This document shows, piece by piece, positions 45,690 to 55,638 of a stretch of 58,653 nucleotides of DNA. The notes beneath the pieces were generated by a model. The model did no database searches, had not been told where the DNA came from, and worked only from the letters and a program-made list of their open reading frames with translations. Within the stretch, counting starts at the first letter, position 1. Each line of letters begins with the position of its first letter. The position numbers and the translations under genes were made by a program. Origin of the DNA: Bimuria novae-zelandiae CBS 107.79 (taxonomy: Eukaryota; Ascomycota; Dothideomycetes; Pleosporales; Didymosphaeriaceae); assembly GCA_010015655.1 (NCBI GenBank), contig ML976755.1, positions 70,137 to 128,789 of the forward strand. Direction: 5' to 3'.

Positions 45690-46480
45690 ACGTCGACCTC
45701 CTTTTAGACAGGCAGAAGACGGCCATGTAATCGTCGATCGGTTCTTTTAGACACCACCACCAGAGCGGCCATAAAATCGCGGATCCGTGCTTTTACACAC
45801 ACCCAGAGAGGCCATCAAATCGCGGATCTGTTCTTTTACACACAACCAGAGCGACGACATGATGTACTTGCTGCCGTCTTTATCTTAGACATCACCGCAG
45901 CACAACCCCACATTCCTGACTGACACGCCTTTTTAGCTAGACAGGCAGCCAAGGGCTCCCCGAGCGTACGTTTTTAGCCACCACCAGAGCAGCTATGTAG
46001 TTATCAGCCTCTCTTTTGAAACACCAAAAAACCGCAACATCTTCTTCTAGCAATGCGAATTTTAACCAAATCAGTCTCCTAGCTATGAGTACCCAGCGTG
46101 GGGATTTTATTCACCACCGGAGCAGCCATCAGGGTTGTCGAATTCTCTTTTAGACACCGCCAGGGCGGCCATCATGCGAGGCTGTTCAGTATTTTTGTAG
46201 GATAGACAAAGGAAGGCAACATACGCATTCCGGACAAAAGATATTAGCCAGACCAGTCTCCCAGCCATGGGTTTCCAGCAGAGAAGTTTTTAGTCATCGC
46301 CAACGATGAGCGTTGTGTGAAGAAGAAAGTCATATTCCAGAGAATTGCAGGGCTTATATACCCAAAACCGAACAGGAACAACTTGAGATGACTTACTCAT
46401 AGCGCCATCTTGGTCCGCAATGCAGAGCTCAGGCAGTCTGCCCGTTCGCAACGATCATCATCACTACCAAAATGCTTGCA
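45690..46480 (+). repeat. Continuation of the degenerate unit array
   Basis: Short units of about 45 bp, of the form CTTTTAGACACCACCAGAGC-GGCCAT, start near 45744, 45790 and 45833, with looser copies to 46170. A well-preserved long core lies at 46291-46366: TTTTTAGTCATCGCC, GTTGTGTGAAGAAGAAAG, GCAGGGCTTATATACCCAA. It is followed by CATCATCACTACC near 46455. This matches the array at 39770-42570, so the AT-rich block 42775-45690 was inserted into it. Confidence 0.6.
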
Positions 46481-46645
46481 AAGACTGACATCACCACATT
46501 GCATTATCTTCAAGAGAGTAACTATCCTATATACTCGGACCATGCGTATATAATACACCACCACCCGTTGCGCTCACCAAACTCCTCGTACAATCATAAC
46601 ACATAACACACGCTCAGAACAAGACAAGAACTCAGGGTATTAGTA

Positions 46646-48800
46646 TCAATTCGAAACAACGCGCGAAGGAGAAAGAATATTCGCCGCGAGTGCAATCTTA
46701 TATTTCGCTACGCGGTGCGGACTAGGCGTGCTCTCGCTCATGGTACCATTCAGCTGCGGTCTTCGCGGCGCGGGCGACGGCGTTGCAGGCGGCGCTGGCA
46801 CCTCCCCGTTCACCATACCATCGACCTTATCCTCACCGTTGGTCCACTCCTTCGCCTGAGGCGATGGCGTGCCGGTGAGCGATGCAACAAGGTCGTCCGA
46901 GGACCGCTTCGTTTGCGTGAACAGGGAACGCTGCTCCACGGTGCTGTTCGCGAGGCCCAGGCCTTCCATTTCCGCTGCTGCCACTTCTTGCACCTGCGCC
47001 TCGTTGTGCGGGTCCGTTGATATGGCGGATGGTATGCTGAAGTCGTCTTTGGGCCCGCTCTTGCCGCCTTCGAGTGCGCCGTTCACGGCTGTGTTGGCTG
47101 CTTTCGACGTCATCAGCGGCACATGCTGGTGGGGTATCTTCGCCAGCATGCCCAGGCGCGTCCCGGCCGTCGCCCATTGCCAAAGCCCTCTCGGCGGGGA
47201 CCTCTGCTCCACTGCGGCCGTGTTGTACTCCTCCCTGCCGCTCTCACTCGTCGCGCTGCTAGCTTGGAGTGGGCGAGACGCGCCGTCTGAGCTTAGGGGG
47301 CGGTCGTCGGGGGCTGGGAGTGACGGAGTCTCCTCTGTGAGCGGCGGGCTTGGCGGGCGTCTCTCTGGGGGTGTCACTCTCCGGTACTTGTCCCGCTCCG
47401 TGTTCGGGCTCGGGGGACCCGCCGTCGCGTTCTCCGTCGTCGTTTCCACGGTCGAAGAAGCCGGGCTTGTGAGACGTCGGCGTAACGGGCCGGCGCTCGT
47501 CGCTTCGCTCTGGCGGCGAGCGTGGCGGGGAGGCGGCTGTAGAATCGGCGGGGGACGAGGCCGGCGGGGAGGGAGGAGCGTCGGGACGGACCTTGTCGAA
47601 GGATCGGAGCTGGCGGATCTGAGGTCGGGGCGGAGGGGGGTGGTCTTGCGTGCTGGCGTCAATGCGTGTTACTATCAATCTCTCGCGTACGAACCGATGG
47701 TTAGGATAGCTCCTCTTCGTCGCAGTGACGGCTTGAGCGTGAGGCGAGGTGAAGCGGTGCTGCGCTGGGTGTCATTTACCTTGCTTGCCCTTGCCTTTGC
47801 CCTTGCCCTTGACGTGGCAGTTGGGGCCGGCTTCGTGGTCGTGGTACTCGCATTCGTTGCCAGGGTCGGTGGGGTCGTCGAACAGCATGCCGCCCGTGCC
47901 CTCCTTTATCGCCTTGACGAGGTCGATGGCGAAGTCGGGGTTGTTCTTGAAGCACTGGCGGTACGTCTCCACGTCGCGGTCGCTGTCGGGGTCCATAATC
48001 TGCCGCGCCGCGATGCGCATCATGAGGCGTCTGAAGGGCGACCCGGGCGGGCTCTTGCGGTAGATGTCGTCGATCTCGTCGGCGTCGGGGACCAGCTCGG
48101 CTTCGTTGAGGCCCTTGCGGTACTGGTCCATGGCTACGTTCTTCAGCTGCGCCATGTCGAAGCGGTCGCAGAGCAGGTACATCTTGTGGCAGCTGACGGC
48201 ATATTCGTACTTCTGGTTCGCATCGGGCAGGTCCGACACATCGTCGAGCCGACCCTGGTACAGCCATTTCACGAGCAGCTCGAAGCCCGCCGGATCATAG
48301 TCTGGTAGGTCGAGCCGCTCCTGCCGCTTCTTGCCATCGCCGCCCTGCAGCTCCTCCTCGAGCCGTTCCGAGTGGTGGCAGAGGAGGTTGCGATGCAGCG
48401 CCCAGTGGCGCCTGCCCTCGCCCACATAGACGTCAATCATGCGGCCGGAAAGGAGCCTGTCGCGCTGCAGTTTAGCTTTGGCTCGTATGTGAAGACGATG
48501 GGAATTGAGACGATGCGCCAGTGCCGGCCGGACCGGGAGGCATCGCGCCGCAGCCTGCGACAGGTGGACACGCGCCTCGTGGAGCGCATACGCGTCCTCT
48601 GATGCAGGCGACTCGCCGTCTGATGAAACATCGGATGCGACGTCGTAGCTGTCATCGGGAGCGTCTAAAAAAGAGGAGTGAGGAACGTACTCGGCATAAA
48701 TGGCTGCAGGCACGTCACCCACCGTGCCTGAAGCCATCCGGGTGCGTCGCGCCGTGTAAGCAAAATCACGATAATAGACGAGACGATCCTGCCATCCCAT
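46646..48800 (-). CDS. BTB/POZ-domain protein with long disordered tail, two exons
   Basis: Exon 1 is 48800-47780 and exon 2 is 47652-46646 (- strand). The 127-bp intron has donor gtaaat and acceptor gccag, and phase 1 joins ...KGKGKQ to the tail in frame. The second frame has no ATG and an upstream stop, so it must be reached by splicing. The product is 675 residues. The BTB fold lies at about 119-235: MIDVYVGEGRRHWALHRNLL, CHHSERLEEEL, LPDYDPAGFELLVKWLYQG, YLLCDRFDM. A possible zinc-binding CEYHDHEAGPNCH sits near 317-329, then a lysine/glycine run. The last ~330 residues are proline/serine-rich and disordered. BTB domains mediate dimerisation or Cullin-3 binding; the exact role is unknown. 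A second ATG at 48737 is an alternative start. Confidence 0.8.
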
Positions 48801-49645
48801 GCGGCGCGGAGGAGGTGATCATAGGGACAGCAGCAGAAGGAACGAAACGTTGGTGCGTTGCACATGCCTGCGCCTTTGTTGTTGGGCGGGGGCTGGGACG
48901 ACTGGAACAGGGATATCTAACGTGTCGTCATAAATCCCCCGAAGGTTGCAACTTGACCACAGGGCTGCATTACAATATGAACGGCTACCATTTAGTACCA
49001 TTTAGTACCATTTACTGTATCTGAGACGATCCGTCCGCAGCTCCGCCAGATTGGAACCGAAGCGATCCCATTTACCGTCGTCGTTGGGACGGGGTCCGCT
49101 GTCATTCCGGCGACTCTTAGTCAACATACAAAGCATCGTAATTGTCTCGTTCATGCAGTTGCCCAATTCCTCTTATGCTCAGCTGATACCTTGGTCTATC
49201 GACCAGGCAGGCAGCCTCTAGAACAGCGTTTACACCAAATTTATCATCATCGACATAAATCCGCGTTTTGGCCAAATGATGCCGCAACCAACGTCTACAG
49301 AATCACAAATCTAACCTCGGTGCAGAGCTTTGTCAACTTTCGGGATGATCCTAGGACCGTTCTCCACTCCACCTCGTTTCCTCGGCACGGGCTTCTACAG
49401 CAATGCAGTTACCGCACTCAATCACTCATTCAGATTGACTGTGTTCCTTCTCCCAGTATATGAAAATCAGCAACTCCGGCCATGGTACCGCTTGGCTAAC
49501 TACTATCGACAGTACCCTTGTCTCTAGATCCTGGGGGGAAGGGACCAGACCTCTCCGCCCGTTGACCCTATTATGATCCCCATCCGTTCTCTTTGCCCTT
49601 CGTTTCTTCTTCGTGTATTTGGGTAGCCTCGTAGGTCTTCTGAGA
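48801..49645. other. Intergenic region between divergent genes
   Basis: This should hold the promoters of the BTB gene (-) and the rhodopsin-like gene (+). The only distinctive feature seen is a threefold tandem repeat of taccatttag at 48986-49014. No long plausible frame is present. Confidence 0.4.
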
Positions 49646-51173
49646 ATGTTGACTCAGCCGTCCGCAGAGGAAATAGCCACATGGCCAGCTCCCAACTATG
49701 TCGACCCAGTCACCAGAAGACCACTTGTACTGGGGATTGAGATAACGCTCTTAATCCTAGTCGTGCTTTTCATCACGATGCGCTTGTACAGGTAATCAAT
49801 GCATCGGTCTGGTGAATCATCAACTAATTGAATGCAGTGAGTTCGTCCAACGGATGTGGACCAATACTCGCTTGGCTAATGCTCATCGATACAATAGGTA
49901 GAACTGCCATTGTGAAAGCCATTGGAGCCGTAAGCATGAAGCTAACCATGCCACACACCGAATATTGTTTGACTCGTTCTAGGACGACTACTTCATGATC
50001 GCTGCCACTGTCTGCTTTTGCGCAAACAGTATATCCATTTCCGTGTCAACAACACCTGCACTAGCTACCGGTTACCATCTTTGTACGTACCAGATATCTG
50101 TGTTTCACAGAACTTTATACTGACATACGCAGGGGATGTTCCTCCTTCTCTCCTCCAAGATGTGCAACCGATTGCCTCGGTATGATCATCCTTGAACCTA
50201 TTGGGAGCATGAGTGCGCTGACCTGAGGGTAGGTAGCCATGTCATCACATATCATGTTTGTACCGATTACAACATTCACCAAAGTTTCCATCCTCTGTAC
50301 TTACCTACGTGCGTCTCACACCTAGCTCTCGTCACTCGCCACTAATTTTGGACATGATAGGAATCTTCCCTTCAGATCGCAACAGATACTTTTGCTATTT
50401 CATGCTCGCATTCACTGCTGCTTGGGCAGTGACCACATTTTGCATGACACTGTTTCAGTGCAGTCCAGTCGAAGCCTTCTGGCGTGCGACGGACTATCCA
50501 AATGCGGAATGCATGAGTTTTACGACAGTCTTCTTCCCCACCGGCTTCTTCAACGTCGCCAGCGATTTCCTGATCTTCCTCTGGCCAGCCAAGGACTTGG
50601 CCAAAGTTCAGATCCCCGTAAAACAACGCATTATCCTCATCGCGACGTTCTCGCTCGGCATAGTCGTTTGCGCCGCGGGTATCTCCCGAATGTGGTATAC
50701 TTCCGTCTTTGTAAAGAGCTATGATACTCTCTGTGCGTATCTCCTCCTTCAACACACTCTTATGCTTACAGGGAAACGCAGGGAACGGCGCCACGCTCTA
50801 CGTCATCCTCTCCATCGAGAACGCTGTCGGTATTATCTGCGGCTGCCTCCCCGCCTGCAGACCCCTCCTAAGACTTCTACCCCGCTACTTCACGTCCCTT
50901 CATGAGTCGTCCAATTCCAGTAAAACGAAGAAGTCCACGGAAGTCAATGGACAATCGTTCCCCTTTCAGATCGTCAGTAGAGGCATCGTGAAGTCCGAGG
51001 GATATATCGTGGCGTACGAGGACGCGGGAGAGAGCGGCGAAAGCAGCGAGGCGAGCGCAAGCTCCATGAGGAGCAAAAGTACGAGGGCAGATTCGGACAC
51101 ACCGAGCGAGGGAAGCGAGTGGTGGATTTGCGACCCGCAGACGATGCCTGTGCGGGTGAGGTTGGCGGTTTGA
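49646..51173 (+). CDS. Fungal rhodopsin-like 7-TM membrane protein, multi-exon
   Basis: Exons that join in frame with GT-AG introns of 49-53 bp are 49983-50082, 50133-50179, 50233-50308, 50361-50732 and 50782-51173; exon 1 is 49646-49791. The product belongs to the fungal integral membrane (rhodopsin-like, PTH11-related) group, shown by WDVPPSLL, FVPITTFTKVSIL, TYLRIFPSDRNRYF, TTFCMTLFQCSPVEAFW, GFFNVASDFLIFLWP and ENAVGIICGCLPACRPLL. The C-terminal ~100 residues are serine/glutamate-rich and cytoplasmic by analogy. Ligand and role are unknown. Trouble lies between exons 1 and 3: an exon at about 49838-49897 would have the wrong phase before DDYFMIAA at 49983. Either a non-consensus splice site is used there or the gene carries a lesion. 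The start at 49646 gives the family-like MLTQPSAEEIATWPAPNY. Confidence 0.75.
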
Positions 51174-51847
51174 GAATAGGCGTGGCGAAAGTGGATGAAG
51201 GCAAGAGCGGCGAAGAACGGTATTTTCGAATGTTGGAGGCGTGGACGATGGGTTCGGCACGGTCTTGGGTGGTCTTTGTGTGTTAGAACAACGTTGGGTA
51301 CCCTTTTCTTACATCTGTTGTAACAACATATTGAACCCTGCATGCAAGGATCCAGATCGGTGTTCGTGATCTACTTGCTTCGCGGGTAGGAGCGGTCATT
51401 CCTTCCTGCGTTGCAACGGCGAGGCGGGGCTTCGCATTAGCTCCCTATTTCGCGACCTCTTCCCGACTAACAGACGCCGACACCGTCGGATTCGTCTTTA
51501 TTGTCCCGATTTCTCCAGATCTTTACACAGTCAAGCGCCGGTATGAACCTCTAGCCGCACGACTGAGGACCTGTCGACCTGTGAAGCAACCAATTGCACT
51601 ACGCCGCTCTCGGGAACGCTCTTTCCAATCCAGAATGGGAGCGCATCGCATCGACTGAAAATCCGGACCTCTTCATCTTCAACAAGACGTATGCGTCACA
51701 CCTGTACCTTTCGTAACGCTCGCATCAGTACCGGAATGTTCGCCCCAGTCACCAGTACCTCAAATCGCCATTAATATCTCATCTTGTCACCCGTCCTTTA
51801 CTCTTCGTCCGTTTGCAAGCGCCAGTCTCACTGCCCGTACGTGAGCG
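51174..51847. other. Intergenic, nothing recognised
   Basis: Ordinary composition. No domain-bearing frame, repeat or transposon end was found. It should hold the 3' end of the rhodopsin-like gene and the promoter of the next gene. Confidence 0.4.
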
Positions 51848-53742
51848 ATGGTGTCGGCCCGCAGGCGCGCAGAGCCGCCGAGTGACAGGAGGGCACGCCG
51901 CCATCATAGGCGGAGTAAAGGTGAAAATGTGGCGGCTGAGCTATCGGGTTTTCGTTTGGATCTTGCGGCAGCGACTGATAAGTTGGCTCGCTCCTCTGAG
52001 AGTCTTGGGTTTTCTTGTCTTCTAGTAGCGGAAGCTACGAGGAGGCTTTCGAGAGTTGTACAGCCTGCGTCGCGGAGGGCACCTCACACCTCCCCAAGAC
52101 TTGAACTCTCCTCTCGCCAACTATCCTCAGCTACCCGCAAACTGCCTCGAACCATCCACCCTCCGACCCAGAGGGCAACTCGCAAGCTCATTCTACTCTC
52201 TCCGAGTCCGGATCCGCAACCTCCCCCGCGATTGCTCAAAAGAGCACATAGGAAGAAGATGGCCAGAGCTCAGAGCGCAAAGAGGCTCATCCAACTGCCC
52301 AGTGCCAGCGAGCAGCGAAGAAAGATTGAGAGGGCCCGGTCTGCCCAACTGGACCCAAACAGGAAACGTCCTGGACCAAAACCGAGAGCAAGTACAACAG
52401 CAGCTAGAGCCAAGACTATCGGCCACGGAACTGTTATGGGAGGTGTGGAGCGACCAATTATCATTGAAGAGGAGGAAGCGCACACTTCTGACCCGAGAAA
52501 GACTCCAATCAGTTTCGTGGACAACTTGCTGTGGGAAGCTGAGCAAATGGTAACTCCGGAGATTGCTTCATATCCACACACCCATTCTGCGAGTCGGAGC
52601 CCTTCTGTTCAGACTCTGAAGCCATTCAAGAAGTACTGTGATAGTGCTTCGTCTCGGGAAACCCCAATGTTCTCTAGCGCACCGCGTCCTCCGATGAGAC
52701 TGGAATTCCACGAAGACGGGGTGCGGGCGCAGACTGTACCGCAGTTCAATTATTCACGATCAAGTTCAGAGTTGGACGTTTCAGAATGGTAATAAAGCAA
52801 GGAAAGATGTCGTTGTTACCTACTAATGTATTGTACAGGCAATATGAGAAGCACGGAGTTTACGACCTAGTCTCTACTTCCTCCCAACATACACACTCAG
52901 TGAGGCAGCGACATCTTGAGCCTTCTATTTTCGCCCCGCGATCATCCGTCGTCTACCAAAGCATGGAGGAGGAACGGCCATCTACTGTCGCGAAGCTAGT
53001 GGACATACCCGACTACGACATTAAGGCCAAGGTTGCACAGCTTTGGACTATCGCACCCAATCTAGCTGTCAAGGACAAGCACAATCTTCCTGTCGTAATG
53101 AACGACCACTTCGATAAAGCGCGAGAGACCGTGATTCGACATGGTCCCCGACCGACTCACAAGCTGTCAACCCCGGTCGATGCTGCAAATGTCAAGTCAG
53201 AGCCAATGCAGGAAGCTCTTTTGGCCCGACCAGATCAAAGAAATGCCGTCATGATGATGGATGACGATGACGACGATGGAGAGGTGGTCATGACAAAGGT
53301 CGAGCTAGATGATCCAGACCTGTGGAACGATGATGCCATGGATTCTTCTCCGCCTCCGTGTTCTCTACCGTCCACAAAGCCAGGTTCGCTGAAACCCAAA
53401 TCGAAATCGAAGGAGGCCCAAGGCCCTCACCAAAGTTCCAGCACCAAAAAGGTCACTCAAGGAACAACAGCGTTCGGTGTCGGATCTAAAACCTCCCCGT
53501 CACGACCTTCAACCACCAAAATCACAGCGCTGAAAGCTTCACCATACAAACCCATCCACTGGAAGCTATCAGCCACTCTTCCGCCAAAGTCTTGGGCAAA
53601 ACCATCGGCATCCGCAACAAAACTTCCCTCTCATCATCTTCCAGTCTGGCTTCTTCCCCAACACGCACCCCATCCGCCACTTCCATCAAAGCGCCAAAGT
53701 CTCGGAGTCATCGAAGCAACTCAATCGACAACATCTTCGTAA
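51848..53742 (+). CDS. Basic disordered, probably nuclear protein of unknown function, two exons
   Basis: Exon 1 is 51848-52788 and exon 2 begins at 52839. The 50-bp intron has donor gtaata, branch-like tactaatg and acceptor gtacag, and joins ...DVSE-W to QYEKHGVYDL in frame. Read to 53742 the product is 614 residues. It is arginine/lysine- and serine-rich with an AT-hook-like RKRPGPKPRA near 171-180 and an acidic stretch MMMDDDDDDGEVV in exon 2. No family is recognised. The 3' end looks wrong: from about 53500 another frame reads more like coding sequence, ending SIDNIFVIPDSDHETESDGT and a TAG at 53781-53783. Beyond that stop the frame continues acidic (EESDEDVEMSSV) to a TGA at 53928-53930. 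A frameshift, a missed intron or early decay could explain this. Confidence 0.6.
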
Positions 53743-53930
53743 TTCCAGACTCGGACCATGAGACGGAATCGGACGGCACATAGGAGGACTCGCGCACTGA
53801 CGGTGTGAGCGAAGGCAGTGAGGAGTCGGACGAAGACGTCGAGATGAGCAGTGTGGGCGAAGACCTTGTTATCGATATAGAGAAGCCATATGGGGAGTTT
53901 GGTGATGCGATGGAGGGGGTGCATTCGTGA

Positions 53931-54966
53931 AAGAATTACCGCGACATGCGATTGCCTTAGGACATGTGGTGGACCTGTGCTATTTCTACACGGCATATAT
54001 GGTGGAAAAGATTCTCATGGAGATTTTTTCCGAGCGAAATTTTTTGAAGGGGATGGTGACAGGGATACGGGAATGCAGATGTAATGCTGTCGTCGTGTGC
54101 GCGATGGGAGGCCGTCTAAGCGGGCATTATGCATTGGTGTGCGCGTGGAGATGTGTATATAAATTTGGGAGAAATATTAGTGCTCATTTAATTACTAACG
54201 TCCGTCCCTGCGTGCCGGGACACACGGTGTGGCCGGACACCTTTTCTTCCAACCGCTCGGATTCTTCCTAGCACGCTTAGATACAGACATGCGTAGTACG
54301 CATCTGTTCTATAGCTTACGCTCTTATAGCATATTAGCCTTTAACGCTAAAAAAACGCGTTATTAATTATATTATTACTTATTTTACTACTACTATTAGC
54401 TAACTCTTTTCTATTAACACCCTATTCCTTAACGATAATAAATATTAGTAAGAAGCTTAGTAGGTTAGAAATAAAACTAAGATAGTAAAGTTTAAGACTA
54501 TAGCCTTAAAAGGTTAGCTTAAGGTAAGGAGTGCGCATCCTGATAGTATCTCTGTGTTAGCGACAAGATCGTTAAAACGGGTCTGACCGGACGTGCGCTG
54601 CTAGCGGCGCTTGGCACGCAGCAGCTTACAGTAGCGTGCTGAGATATCAGCGTGCCGCGCACCACGCATTGTGGCTGAGAACCCCGGCTTGAGCACCTCG
54701 CCTTAGGCATCTCTTATTCCCAGCTTGCACGCAGCTATTCTTCTAGAAATGCACCTACGTGTTACAGACAGCCATTTTCTAGCTTCCAGTACAGGTCCGT
54801 TGTCATTTTGCGTAAAACTGCTGTGTGGAATTGATCAAAGCTCACTAGGAAATATTAGGATTTAGTTAGGTTCACCGCTGCATTACTACATACCTTTAAA
54901 AGTTATTTATAACTTAGGTAACTTTAGCATCTTGCTTAGAGATCAGCCTTATAGACGAGGGTAAGG
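53931..54966. other. Gap with partly AT-rich decayed sequence
   Basis: From about 54280 to 54530 and again near 54850-54950 the DNA is AT-rich like the RIP-mutated blocks, probably a short transposon remnant. The rest is mixed. No terminal repeats or readable frames were found. Confidence 0.4.
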
Positions 54967-55638
54967 TTATGAACTTTCGTTACTCCACTTAGCTCGCCAG
55001 TTACATAGCGTGTTAAGCGACGATTATGTCTCAGGGTGTTGCTCGCCAAGGACCTGCTGGCTCAGGCGGAAGCATCTTTCCATTAATGCAAGAGCCTCCT
55101 GGTGACGAGCTTGGCACTGCAGCGTGAAGGCAAGATTGTTTATGCTGGTCAGCGTGTCTGGATGCTCCTCCCCAAGCACCCTCGAGCTCGTCTCCATCAC
55201 TTGCACAAACAGCCCTTCGGCCTCCTTCCACCGGCCTTGATTCCTGTACGTCGACGCCAGGTTTGCCATGCTGGTCAGCGTGTCTGGATGCTCCTCCCCA
55301 AGCACCCTCTTTCTCGTCTCCATCACTTGCACAAACAGCCCTTCGGCCTCCTTCCACCGGCCTTGATTCCTGTACGTCGACGCCAGGTTTGCCATGCTGG
55401 TCAGCGTGTCTGGATGCTCCTCCCCAAGCACCCTCTTTCTCGTCTCCATCACTTGCACAAACAGCTCTTCAGCCTCCTCATACCGTCCGTCCCTATACAA
55501 AGCCATGGCACATTTCCATGAAAGATCCAATCTGTCTTTGTCATCATCATCTGTTGGACGATGCGATAGAGCATACTGGGTATGCGGAAGCAGTCGTCTC
55601 CACTTGCTTCTATTATTATGATCGTCGTTTGGGAACAC
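54967..55638 (-). pseudogene. TPR part of the NLR, behind an in-frame TAG
   Basis: This is in the same frame as the HET-NB-ARC frame upstream, separated only by the TAG at 55641-55639. There is no ATG at its beginning (GTG follows the TAG). It starts VFPNDDHNNRSKWRRLLPH, the usual link between NB-ARC and TPR in fungal NLRs, then four or five tetratricopeptide units of 42 residues with the signature VLGEEHPDTLTSMANLAS. DNA units at 55144, 55270 and 55396 are exactly 126 bp apart and almost identical. A second in-frame stop, TAA at 55026-55024, follows HPET. Behind it the frame continues SSLNTLCNWRAKWSNESS to a TAA at 54969-54967, the normal-looking end. TPRs would sense the ligand or partner. 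Confidence 0.8.

Noticed and set aside
46540..46640. TATA-like motif and CA-rich leader suggesting a + strand promoter
   Set aside because: The next + strand frame is only a shadow of the BTB gene; AT-rich 3' flank of that gene explains it as well.
46869..48308. 479-codon open frame on the + strand
   Set aside because: It is antisense to the BTB/POZ gene, crosses its intron, shows no domain, and arises from GC-rich codon composition.
55140..55500. Regularly spaced identical repeats, CRISPR-like at first sight
   Set aside because: The period of 126 bp is a multiple of three, the units encode TPR motifs without spacers, and the genome is eukaryotic.
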